Source of the DNA: Pseudomonadota bacterium
Lineage (GTDB): Bacteria; Pseudomonadota; Gammaproteobacteria; Steroidobacterales; Steroidobacteraceae
Reading direction: 5' to 3'
DNA: 59,233 nucleotides
Assembly (NCBI GenBank): GCA_021780475.1
Contig: JAJXYR010000043.1
Span: 1 to 59,233 of the forward strand
Under the pieces are notes generated by a model that saw only the letters and a list, made by a program, of their open reading frames with translations, was not told the DNA's origin and ran no database searches. Shown piece by piece: positions 42,644-50,324 of this stretch. The translations under genes were made by a program, and so were the position numbers. How positions within the stretch are numbered: position 1 is the stretch's first letter; each line of letters begins with the position of its first letter.

Positions 42644-42662
42644 TATTATCATCAATATAATA
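42644..42662. promoter_or_regulatory. AT-rich palindrome before the carnitine operon (element A)
   Basis: TATTAT (42644-42649), seven bases, ATAATA (42657-42662) is a perfect 6-bp inverted repeat containing TATAAT (42656-42661), a consensus -10. It lies 40 bases before the BKACE start. Its reverse complement shares TTATATTATATT and a nearby TGATA with the element at 50263. Promoter and operator may overlap. Confidence 0.6.
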
Positions 42663-42702
42663 TAACCGCATCGACCGCCGCCGGCGGGACAGGGGATACG
42701 CC

Positions 42703-43602
42703 ATGAACCACGATGTCATCATTTCCTGCGCCGTCACCGGCGACGACACCAAGGTCACCAAGAGCCCTCATTGCGCCATCACGCCGGCCGAGATCGCCGC
42801 GACGGCCGTTGCCGCCGCGAACGCGGGGGCGGCGATCGTGCACATCCACGTGCGCGATCCCGACACCGGCGCGTTCAGCATGGAGACCCGGCACTACCGC
42901 GAGGTGGTCAAGCGCATCCGCGACAGCGGCGTCGACGTCATCGTCAACCTGACCTGCGGGATGGGCGGATACATCGTCGTCGGCGATCACGGTCTCGCGG
43001 ACACACCGGGACCGGGCAGCGATTTCGTGAGCCAGGAAGACCGCATGCGCCACGTCATCGATCTGTGCAACGAGGGATTGTACCGGCCTGACATCGCGAC
43101 GCTCGATTGCGGGAGCCTGAACTTCGGCGACGGCAATCGCGCCTACGTATCGACGCCGAACTATCTGCGCCAGGGCGCCCAGATCCTCAAGGACCTCAAG
43201 GTCAAGCCGGAGCTCGAAGTGTTCGACACCGGCAACCTCTGGTTCGTCAAACAGCTGATCAAGGAGGGGCTGCTCGAGGCGCCCGCGCTGATCCAGCTGT
43301 GCATGGGCATCCCGTACGGCGTGCCCGCGGACGTCGGCCATCTGCTCGCGATGACCAATTCGCTGCCCGCGGACTGCAACTGGGGCACTTTCGCGATCAG
43401 CCGCATGCAAATGCCCTGGGTGGCCCAATCCGTGCTCCTGGGCGGCAACGTGCGCGTCGGCCTAGAGGACAACCTGTATCTGAGCAAGGGCGTGTATGCG
43501 AGCAATGCCCAGCTCGTCGAGAAGGCGCGTGTGATCATCGAGGCGATGGGCGCACGCATCCTGACCCCGGCCCAGGCGCGCGAGCGCTTGAAGCTCGGCT
43601 GA
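42703..43602 (+). CDS. BKACE (DUF849): probable 3-dehydrocarnitine cleavage enzyme
   Basis: This 299-residue TIM-barrel protein of the beta-keto acid cleavage family has zinc ligands in VHIHVRDPDTG (His47, His49). It also has SPHCAITPAEIA, NLTCGMGG and MGIPYGVPAD. In carnitine-degrading bacteria the corresponding enzyme takes 3-dehydrocarnitine and acetyl-CoA to betainyl-CoA and acetoacetate. The neighbouring carnitine dehydrogenase and thioesterases point to this substrate. AGGGGA six bases before ATG supports the start. First gene of a four-gene operon. Confidence 0.9.
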   Translation: MNHDVIISCAVTGDDTKVTKSPHCAITPAEIAATAVAAANAGAAIVHIHVRDPDTGAFSMETRHYREVVKRIRDSGVDVIVNLTCGMGGYIVVGDHGLADTPGPGSDFVSQEDRMRHVIDLCNEGLYRPDIATLDCGSLNFGDGNRAYVSTPNYLRQGAQILKDLKVKPELEVFDTGNLWFVKQLIKEGLLEAPALIQLCMGIPYGVPADVGHLLAMTNSLPADCNWGTFAISRMQMPWVAQSVLLGGNVRVGLEDNLYLSKGVYASNAQLVEKARVIIEAMGARILTPAQARERLKLG

Positions 43603-43615
43603 GCCCGCGCCTCGC

Positions 43616-44092
43616 ATGGATGGGTTGGCGCCATATCGCGCGCGGATCGAGCCGGAGTGGATCGACTACAACGGGCATCTGCGCGACGCCTACTACGGCG
43701 TCGTGTTCAGCCATGCGATCGATGACTTCATGGAGCAGATCGGCCTCGACGCGGCGTACCGCGAAAGCACGCGGTGCACGCTGTACACGCTGGAGACGCA
43801 TTTTCACTATCTGCACGAGGTCAAATCCAGCGACACACTGACGGTGCGCAGCCTGGTGCTGGACTCGGACCGTAAGCGCATTCTCGCGGCCGGCCTGTTC
43901 ACCTGCGACCGGATCGTGGGGCCGGTCGCCGCCGCCGAGGCGGTGCTGCTGCACGTCCGGCAGGGAGAACGACCCGCCAGCGCCCCGTTCCCCGCGGCTG
44001 TCGAGACGCGGCTCGCGGCGCTCAACGCGGAGGCGGCGCCCGAATTCCCGCGCTCCCGAAAACTCGAGCTGCCGAGGCGCCCAGGCGCATGA
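43616..44092 (+). CDS. Hotdog thioesterase, probable betainyl-CoA thioesterase
   Basis: This 158-residue single hotdog domain has EPEWIDYNGHLRDAYYGVVFSHAIDDFMEQIG, with the catalytic Asp/Asn region D-Y-N-G-H, followed by LETHFHYLHEV. It resembles the thioesterase half of the fused carnitine dehydrogenase at 48746. By pathway it releases glycine betaine from betainyl-CoA, or carnitine from carnitinyl-CoA. It lies 13 bases after BKACE and overlaps the acyl-CoA ligase by four bases. Confidence 0.82.
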   Translation: MDGLAPYRARIEPEWIDYNGHLRDAYYGVVFSHAIDDFMEQIGLDAAYRESTRCTLYTLETHFHYLHEVKSSDTLTVRSLVLDSDRKRILAAGLFTCDRIVGPVAAAEAVLLHVRQGERPASAPFPAAVETRLAALNAEAAPEFPRSRKLELPRRPGA

Positions 44093-46149
44093 CCCCGCCG
44101 ATCAGGCGATTGATCGCGCCCCGCAGCATCGCGCTGATCGGCGCCGGCGCCTGGACCGACGCGGTCGCGGCGGCGGGCGCGGCCATCGGCTTCGACGGTC
44201 CGATCTGGCGGGTACACCCGAGCCGCGCCTCCACCGCCGCGGTGACCTACTACCGCTCCGTGGAGGAGTTGCCGGCGGCGCCGGATGCGGCTTTCCTGGC
44301 GGTGCCGAATCACGAGACCGCCGGCGTCGCCGCCGCTCTCGCGCGCCGCGGCGCCGGGGGATTCGTCGGCTTCAGCTCCGGATTCTCCGAGACCGGCACC
44401 GAGCGCGGCCGCGCGCTCACGCGCGACCTGACGGCCGCCGCCGGCGACCTGCCCTACTTCGGTCCGAACTGCTACGGGTTCGTGAACTTCTTCGATCGCG
44501 CCGCGTTGTGGCCGGATCAACTGGTGGGAACGCCGCCGGAACGCGGCGTCGCGTTGATCTGCCAGAGCGGCACGATCGCGCTGACCCTGATGTTCAACGA
44601 CCGCTCCCTGCCGATCGGCTACCTGTTCACGGTCGGCAACCAAACACGCGTGGCGGTCGAGGACTTGATCGAAATTCTGACCGACGATCCGCGCGTCACG
44701 GCCTTCGGCCTGTACCTCGAAGGCATTCAGGATCCCGCCCGCTTCGCCCGCGCCGCGGCGCGCGCGCGCGCCGCGGGTAAGCCGATCGCCGTGGTCAAGT
44801 CCGGGCGCACCGAGGCGGCCGCGCGCACGGCGCACAGCCACACCGGAGCGCTCGCGGGAACCGACGCCGTATTCGACGCGTTTTGCCGGCAGGCGGGGCT
44901 CGCGCGCTGCGAGACGCTCGCCACGCTGTGCGAGACGCTGAAGATATTCCACTCCGGCGGACCGCTCCCGGGATCGCGCGTGCTGATCATGGGCGCTTCC
45001 GGCGGCGACATGGCGATGACCGCCGACGTGGCCCGCAACCTCGAGTTGGAATTCACGCCGATTCCGCCGGCGCAGGCAACGGCCCTCGGCGGGCTGCTCG
45101 GCGATCGCGTAACCGTCGCCAACCCGTTCGACATTCACACCTACCTGTGGTTCGACCCGCCGGCATTGCGCAAGGTGTTCGCGGCCGTGCTGCAATCGGG
45201 TTACGACGCCGTCGGCTTCATGCTCGACTGTCCGCCCGACGGCAAGGCCGCCACGGAGGCGTTCGACGTGGTCATCGACGAATATATCGACGTCTGCGCC
45301 GGCGCCGGGACTCGCGCGGCGCTCATCGCCTCGCTGCCGGAAACGATGGGTGCGCGAATCCGCGCGAACTGCCTGCGGGGCGGTGTCGTGCCGCTCCAGG
45401 GCCAGCGCGAGGCCCTCGAGGCGCTCGCCGCCGCCGGCGCCGTCGGCGCGGCATGGGCGCTGCCGGGGCCGGGATTGAGCCTGCCGGTCCGCGGCCCGGC
45501 CGGCACGGCGGTGCGCACGCTGACCGAGCACGAGGGCAAGGCGGAACTGTCGACGTTCGGCGTGCCGGTACCGCGCAGCACGCTCGCCGCGCCGTCGGCC
45601 GCGGCCGCCGCCGCGACGGCGCTCGGCTTTCCCGTGGTGCTCAAGGCCGTCGGCGCCCATCTGGAACACAAGACGGAGGTCGGCGGCGTCGCCTTGAACC
45701 TGCGAGACGCCGCCGAAGTCGAGGAGGCGGCCGGTCGGCTCGGCGCCCTGTCGCACACCCTGCTCGTCGAGGAAATGATCGTCGACGGGATCGCGGAACT
45801 CATCGTCGGCGTCATAGTCGATCCGCAATTCGGCCAGGTTCTGGTGCTCGGCGCGGGCGGCGTGCTCGCCGAACTGCTCGCGGACACGGTGAGTCTGTTG
45901 CCGCCGTGGACGGATGCGGCCGTCGGGGCCGCGCTGGCCCGGCTCAAGGTCGCCCGGCTGATCGGCGGCTTTCGCGGCAGGCCGCCGGGCGATCTCCGTG
46001 CGCTGGTCGATGCGATCGTGCGCATCGGCGAATTCGCCGCCGCCCGACGCGAGCAGCTGATGGAGCTGGACGTCAATCCCATCCTGGTGCGACCCGCCGG
46101 CCGCGGCGTGGTCGCGGTGGACACACTGATTCGGTTGGTACAGGAGTAG
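44089..46149 (+). CDS. NDP-forming acyl-CoA synthetase, probable carnitine/gamma-butyrobetaine-CoA ligase
   Basis: The protein has 686 residues. Order: CoA-binding domain (SIALIGAGAW...), a succinyl-CoA-ligase-like domain with GPNCYGFVNF and the phosphohistidine loop AAARTAHSHTGALAGTDAVF (~240-260), then an ATP-grasp domain (FPVVLKAVGAHLEHKTEVGGVALNL, LGAGGVLAELLADT, LDVNPILV). This acetate-CoA ligase (ADP-forming) type is seen in several carnitine clusters in place of the AMP-forming CaiC. Position before CaiD suggests activation of a C4 trimethylammonium acid. Translationally coupled to the thioesterase (ATGA). Confidence 0.85.
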   Translation: MTPPIRRLIAPRSIALIGAGAWTDAVAAAGAAIGFDGPIWRVHPSRASTAAVTYYRSVEELPAAPDAAFLAVPNHETAGVAAALARRGAGGFVGFSSGFSETGTERGRALTRDLTAAAGDLPYFGPNCYGFVNFFDRAALWPDQLVGTPPERGVALICQSGTIALTLMFNDRSLPIGYLFTVGNQTRVAVEDLIEILTDDPRVTAFGLYLEGIQDPARFARAAARARAAGKPIAVVKSGRTEAAARTAHSHTGALAGTDAVFDAFCRQAGLARCETLATLCETLKIFHSGGPLPGSRVLIMGASGGDMAMTADVARNLELEFTPIPPAQATALGGLLGDRVTVANPFDIHTYLWFDPPALRKVFAAVLQSGYDAVGFMLDCPPDGKAATEAFDVVIDEYIDVCAGAGTRAALIASLPETMGARIRANCLRGGVVPLQGQREALEALAAAGAVGAAWALPGPGLSLPVRGPAGTAVRTLTEHEGKAELSTFGVPVPRSTLAAPSAAAAAATALGFPVVLKAVGAHLEHKTEVGGVALNLRDAAEVEEAAGRLGALSHTLLVEEMIVDGIAELIVGVIVDPQFGQVLVLGAGGVLAELLADTVSLLPPWTDAAVGAALARLKVARLIGGFRGRPPGDLRALVDAIVRIGEFAAARREQLMELDVNPILVRPAGRGVVAVDTLIRLVQE

Positions 46150-46152
46150 CGC

Positions 46153-46938
46153 ATGACGGACGACGACGCGGGCATCAAGACTTCGCGCAGCGGAACGGTT
46201 CTCGAGGTGACGATCGACCGACCCAAGGCGAACGCGATCGATCTGGCGGCCAGCCGCCGGCTCAACGACGTGTTCACGGCGTTCCGCGACGATGCCGCGC
46301 TGCGCATCGCGATCGTCACCGGTGCCGGCGAGCGCTTCTTCTGCCCGGGCTGGGATCTGAAGGCCGCGGCGGCCGGCGAGAAGTCCGACGAGGACTGGGG
46401 CGTCGGCGGCTTCGGCGGCCTGAATTATCCACGCAATCTCAACAAGCCGGTGATCGCCGCGGTCAACGGCATCGCCTGCGGCGGGGGCTTCGAGATCGTG
46501 CTGGGCACCGACATCATCGTCATGGAAGAGCACGCGAAATTCGCGCTGCCCGAAATCAACGTCGGCGTGCTGGCCGACGCCGGCACGATCAAGCTGCCGC
46601 GCCGGGTGCCGTACCACGTCGCGGTCGAATTCCTGATGACGGGGCGATGGATGGACGCCGCGGAGGCGAAGCATTGGGGGCTCGCGAACCACGTCGTGCC
46701 GAAGGGCGGCGCCATGGCCAAGGCGCGCGAAATAGCGCAGCAGCTCGCCGGCGGTCCGCCGCTGCTCTTCCCCGCGATCAAACAGCTCATGCGCCACGCC
46801 GAGGTGGTCGCCGAACACGAGGCGTTCGCGCTGCACGACGCGCTCGATGCGGTACAGCGGGTGGTGCGCTCGGACGATCTGAAGGAGGGAACGCGCGCCT
46901 TTGCCGAAAAGCGCGCGCCCCGCTGGACCGGGAGCTAG
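46153..46938 (+). CDS. caiD: Crotonobetainyl-CoA hydratase (carnitinyl-CoA dehydratase)
   Basis: This crotonase-fold protein of 261 residues has the same length as E. coli CaiD and follows it throughout: VTIDRPKANAIDLAASRRL, FRDDAALRIAIVTGAGERFF, GWDLKAAA-GE, GGGFEIVLGTD (Glu114), ALPEINVGVLADAG (Glu134) and the end AFAEKRAPRWTG. It interconverts crotonobetainyl-CoA and L-carnitinyl-CoA. AGGAG six bases before ATG. Last gene of the BKACE operon; its stop shares the CTAG with the convergent acyl-CoA dehydrogenase. Confidence 0.93.
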   Translation: MTDDDAGIKTSRSGTVLEVTIDRPKANAIDLAASRRLNDVFTAFRDDAALRIAIVTGAGERFFCPGWDLKAAAAGEKSDEDWGVGGFGGLNYPRNLNKPVIAAVNGIACGGGFEIVLGTDIIVMEEHAKFALPEINVGVLADAGTIKLPRRVPYHVAVEFLMTGRWMDAAEAKHWGLANHVVPKGGAMAKAREIAQQLAGGPPLLFPAIKQLMRHAEVVAEHEAFALHDALDAVQRVVRSDDLKEGTRAFAEKRAPRWTGS

Positions 46939-48098
46939 CCGCCCAACGGCCGCAACAGCGCGCGCGAGATGATCATGCGCTGGATCTCGCTGGTTCCCTC
47001 CCAGATCCGCTCGATGCGCGCGTCGCGCCAGATTCGCTCGATCGGCAGGTCGCTCATCAATCCCATGCCGCCGTGAATCTGCAGCGCCTCGTCGGCAACC
47101 ATCGCGAGCACCTCGCTCGCCTTCAGTTTGGCGATTGCCATGTCCATGTCGGTCGAGGTCCCGCGGTCGTGCTTCCACGCGGCCTGCAACACCAATAATT
47201 CGGCCGCGCGGATCTCCACGGCCATGTCGGCAAGCTTGAAGCCGACCCCCTGAAACTTGCCTATCGTCTGGCCGAACTGGGTCCGTTCCGCGGCCCAGCG
47301 GGTGGCCAGATCCATCGCCCGCTCCGCGCGTCCGAGACAGGTCGCGGCCACCTGCAGTCGCGTCGCGCCGAGCCAGCTGTTGGCGACCTCGAAGCCGCGG
47401 TGCAGTTCGCCGAGGATCGCGCTACGCGGCACGCGGCAGTCATTGAACTCCAGGATGCTGTTCGTGTAGCCGCGGTGGGAGACGTTCTTGTAGCCGGCGC
47501 GGATCTCGAATCCGGGATGGCCGCGGTCGATCAGGAACGCGGTAATCAGCTTGCGCACGCCGCGGCTGCCGTTTTCCTCCCCCGAAGCCGCGAACAGGAT
47601 CACGTAGTCGGAGTGATCGGCGTGGCTGATGAAATGCTTCGTGCCGTTGATCACGAAATCATCCCCGGAGGCCACGGCCGAGGTCTTCATGCCGCGAAGG
47701 TCGGAACCCGCTCCGGGCTCGGTCATCGCCAGGCATTCGGTGCGCGTGCCGCGCACCGTCGGCAGCAGGTAACGCTCACGCTGTTCATCCCGGCACGCGA
47801 GCAGAATATTCGAAGGCCGGCCGACGCAGGACCAGTGCAGCGCGTAGTTGGCCGCGCCGAGCTCCTTCTCGTACAGCGCCCAGGTGACCGTGTCCAGGCC
47901 GGCACCGCCGACTTCGACCGGCATGTTGGCGGCGTAGAGGCCGGCGTCGATCGCCCTCGCCTTCAGTTCGTCGCGCAGATCGTCGCGCAAGACCCCGCTC
48001 GCCTCGATTTCCGGCTCGTGCGGATACAGTTCCGTGCGGACGAAATCGCGCGTGGTGTCGATGATCAGCTGCTGTTCGTCGGTCAACGAGAAATCCAT
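46935..48098 (-). CDS. Acyl-CoA dehydrogenase, probable gamma-butyrobetainyl-CoA dehydrogenase
   Basis: The protein has 387 residues: MDFSLTDEQQLIIDTTRDF..., ECLAMTEPGAGSDLRGMKT (FAD/substrate loop), RTQFGQTIGKFQGVGFKLADM, ALQIHGGMGLMSDLPIERIWRD and IWEGTSEIQR with the catalytic Glu. Relatives include CaiA and short-chain acyl-CoA dehydrogenases. With CaiD convergent to it, oxidation of gamma-butyrobetainyl-CoA to crotonobetainyl-CoA is the most economical role. No ETF genes are in the window. AGGAG seven bases before ATG; 13 bases after the TetR gene. Confidence 0.88.
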   Translation of the reverse strand: MDFSLTDEQQLIIDTTRDFVRTELYPHEPEIEASGVLRDDLRDELKARAIDAGLYAANMPVEVGGAGLDTVTWALYEKELGAANYALHWSCVGRPSNILLACRDEQRERYLLPTVRGTRTECLAMTEPGAGSDLRGMKTSAVASGDDFVINGTKHFISHADHSDYVILFAASGEENGSRGVRKLITAFLIDRGHPGFEIRAGYKNVSHRGYTNSILEFNDCRVPRSAILGELHRGFEVANSWLGATRLQVAATCLGRAERAMDLATRWAAERTQFGQTIGKFQGVGFKLADMAVEIRAAELLVLQAAWKHDRGTSTDMDMAIAKLKASEVLAMVADEALQIHGGMGLMSDLPIERIWRDARIERIWEGTSEIQRMIISRALLRPLGG

Positions 48099-48111
48099 CG
48101 TCGAACTCCTG

Positions 48112-48735
48112 TCAGGATTGCGCCGCGGCGCGCGGCGTGCGGGTCTCGGCCCTGACCCGCAGCATGTCGAGCTGCAGGCGCAGCTGCGCGACCTGCGTCG
48201 CCGGCGGCCAGTCGGCGGGGCTGGTGACGACGCTCGCGGTCAGCCCGTTGATGAAGGTCACGACCGAGCGCAAGGCCTCGTCGCGCACCCTTTTCGGCCA
48301 GTCGGTCGAGGCCGGCCAGTGCAGCGCGAAGCAGCGCGCGTAGACGCGCAGGTACTCACGATGAACCCAGGCGTTCAGACGCCTGACTTCCTTGTCCGCG
48401 GAAACCCTGCCCCAGAAAGCCATCCAGAAGGCGCATTCGGCGAACCGTCGCTCGTCGAGCGGCAGCGCCTCCGACAACACGCCGAGCAGTCCCGCCCCGT
48501 CGTGTCCGCGTTGGTGCGTCAACCGATCCTCGATGCGCTTCAGCATCAATCGCAGACCGGCGAGGATGATCTGCTGCTTCGACTCATAGTAGTGGGCGAT
48601 CATCCCGGTCGTGTAGCCCGCCGCGGCCGCGATGCGGGCGACCGTCGCGTGCTCGAAGCCGTGGGCGGCGACCACCTCGCACGCGATCCGGGCGATCTCC
48701 TCGCGGCGCGCGTCGTGGTCCACGATCTTCGGCAT
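48112..48735 (-). CDS. TetR-family regulator of the carnitine genes (BetI-like)
   Basis: The protein has 207 residues. The helix-turn-helix is REEIARIACEVVAAHGFEHATVARIAAAAGYTTGMIAHYYESKQQII; the ligand domain has CAFWMAFWGRVSADKEVR, like BetI's AWLAFW region. GAAGG seven bases before ATG fixes the start; the open frame extends upstream only into the preceding gene. It sits between the carnitine dehydrogenase and the acyl-CoA dehydrogenase, so autoregulation through the palindrome at 50263, and control of the facing operon at 42644, is likely. The inducer is presumably carnitine, gamma-butyrobetaine or a CoA ester. Confidence 0.88.
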   Translation of the reverse strand: MPKIVDHDARREEIARIACEVVAAHGFEHATVARIAAAAGYTTGMIAHYYESKQQIILAGLRLMLKRIEDRLTHQRGHDGAGLLGVLSEALPLDERRFAECAFWMAFWGRVSADKEVRRLNAWVHREYLRVYARCFALHWPASTDWPKRVRDEALRSVVTFINGLTASVVTSPADWPPATQVAQLRLQLDMLRVRAETRTPRAAAQS

Positions 48736-48745
48736 CGCCGCGCCT

Positions 48746-50230
48746 TCAGGCCCTGGCCGAACCGATCCCGCGGCCGGCGGCGGCCGGCACAGCCAGCGCG
48801 GCATGCGCCTTGCGCAGGCGCTCGAGCCGGGCGCGCACGCCGGCCTCGATCGGAGCCGCCTTGGCGGCGGCGGTGTCGACGTGCAGGTGCATCTGTTCGC
48901 AGTGCGACAACAGCGCATCGTCGGACCGGCGGTGCAGGCGATGAAAGACGCGCAGGCGCTTGTCGTCGACGTCGAGCACCTGGGTCGTCATGTAGACCGG
49001 CTCGCCCGCCTTCGCCTCGCGCAGGTAGGCGACGTGCGACTCGACGTCGTAGAACATGCGTCCGGACCGGCGGTACGCGTCATCGATGCCGACGAGCCGA
49101 TAGAGCGCATCCTGGGCTTCACCGGCCACGTGCAGATAGCGGTAATCGGTCATGTGGGAGTTGTAGTCGACCCATTCCGGCCGGACGGTCGTGTCGATCA
49201 ACCGCAGCGGCCCCGGCGCATCGAGGTCCGCAGCCGGTGTTTGCGCGTCGGAGTCCCGGTAGAGCCGCTCCTCGAGCGCACGCAGCGTGGAGCCGGCGCC
49301 GATGTCGTACTGCCGCAGGACCTGCTGGATCGCGACCAGGTAATCATCGCGCAGGCGCTCCAACTCTCGGATCGAGCGGCCGCGCGCCTCGGCCTGGGTA
49401 CCCTCGACCATGCGATCGATCAGCGTCTCGGTGAGCTCCGGCGCCTCGAGCTTGGTCCACGGCCACTTCAGGCAGGGGCCGAATTGCGCCAGCATGTGCC
49501 GCATGCCCGACTCGCCGCCGGCGAGGTGATAGATCAGGTTGGTGCCCATGGCCGCCCAGCGCAGGCCGGGCCCGTAGATGATGGCATCGTCGAGCTCCCC
49601 GGTGGTGGCGACGCCGTCATTGACCATGTGCAGGATTTCGCGCCAAAGCGCCTCCTGCAGACGGTCGGTCAGATGACCGGGCACCTCGCGGCGCACGTGC
49701 AGCGGGTGCATGCCGATGTAACGGAGGAAATCGGACGCCGCGTCGATGGTCGTCTGCGTGGTTTTCGCCCCGCCGACCACCTCGACCAAGGGCAGAAGGT
49801 AGACGGGATTGAACGGATGCGCGACGCAAAAACGCTCCGGGGCCGTCATGTCCCTCTGCAGATCGCTCGGCATCAGACCCGAGGTGCTCGAGGCGATGAT
49901 GACGTCGGCCGCGGCGTGGCGGCTGACCTCGCCCAGCAGCCGCTGCTTCAATTCAAGCTGCTCTGGAATGTTCTCCTGGATGAAGTCGGCCTTTTCGGCC
50001 ATCTCGCGCAGGTTCGTCGTGAAGGAAAGCCGCCCTTTCGGCGGCAACGGAGCCGAGGTCAGCCGCGCGAGCGCGGGCTCGGCGTTGGCGACCGCGCCGC
50101 GCATCCACGCCTCCATCTCCGGCTTCACATCCGCGGCGATGACGTCGATGCCGAAATGCAGCGCCCGCGCCGCCCAGCCGCCGCCGATCACGCCGGTCCC
50201 CAGAAGTCCCAGTGTCTTCACTTTTCTCAC
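48746..50230 (-). CDS. L-carnitine 3-dehydrogenase fused to betainyl-CoA thioesterase
   Basis: The protein has 494 residues from GTG 50230, with GAGGG eight bases upstream; a further GTG at 50272 lies inside the AT-rich operator and is less likely. Residues 1-~310 are a 3-hydroxyacyl-CoA-dehydrogenase-type domain (VKTLGLLGTGVIGGGWAARAL, NIPEQLELKQRLL, FCVAHPFNPVYLLPLVEVVGG, VPGHLTDRLQEALWREIL). The last ~150 residues are a hotdog thioesterase (PEWVDYNSHMTDYRYLHVAGEAQD). Fusions of carnitine dehydrogenase with a thioesterase are known in rhizobia. It oxidises carnitine to 3-dehydrocarnitine with NAD; the second half hydrolyses betainyl-CoA formed by BKACE. Heads the operon with the TetR and acyl-CoA dehydrogenase genes. 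Confidence 0.9.
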   Translation of the reverse strand: MRKVKTLGLLGTGVIGGGWAARALHFGIDVIAADVKPEMEAWMRGAVANAEPALARLTSAPLPPKGRLSFTTNLREMAEKADFIQENIPEQLELKQRLLGEVSRHAAADVIIASSTSGLMPSDLQRDMTAPERFCVAHPFNPVYLLPLVEVVGGAKTTQTTIDAASDFLRYIGMHPLHVRREVPGHLTDRLQEALWREILHMVNDGVATTGELDDAIIYGPGLRWAAMGTNLIYHLAGGESGMRHMLAQFGPCLKWPWTKLEAPELTETLIDRMVEGTQAEARGRSIRELERLRDDYLVAIQQVLRQYDIGAGSTLRALEERLYRDSDAQTPAADLDAPGPLRLIDTTVRPEWVDYNSHMTDYRYLHVAGEAQDALYRLVGIDDAYRRSGRMFYDVESHVAYLREAKAGEPVYMTTQVLDVDDKRLRVFHRLHRRSDDALLSHCEQMHLHVDTAAAKAAPIEAGVRARLERLRKAHAALAVPAAAGRGIGSARA

Positions 50231-50262
50231 GATCAACGCCCTCGTTCGCCGCCGCCGGATTT

Positions 50263-50285
50263 GTAATATCACGAATATAATATAA
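50263..50285. promoter_or_regulatory. AT-rich palindrome before the carnitine dehydrogenase operon (element B)
   Basis: TAATAT (50264-50269), five bases, ATATAA (50275-50280) is an inverted repeat with one mismatch, extended by more A/T. On the minus strand it reads TTATATTATATT, then TGATA, identical blocks to element A at 42644. It lies 33-55 bases before the GTG start at 50230. Confidence 0.6.
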
Positions 50286-50324
50286 AAACGCGCGCGCGGC
50301 GAGGCGCCCGAGGCCGGCGGTGGA

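Noticed and set aside
50272-50274. GTG 50272 as start of the carnitine dehydrogenase gene
   Set aside because: It lies inside the AT-rich operator/promoter and lacks a ribosome site. GTG 50230 has GAGGG at proper spacing and starts at the usual MxKVxTLGLLGTG position.
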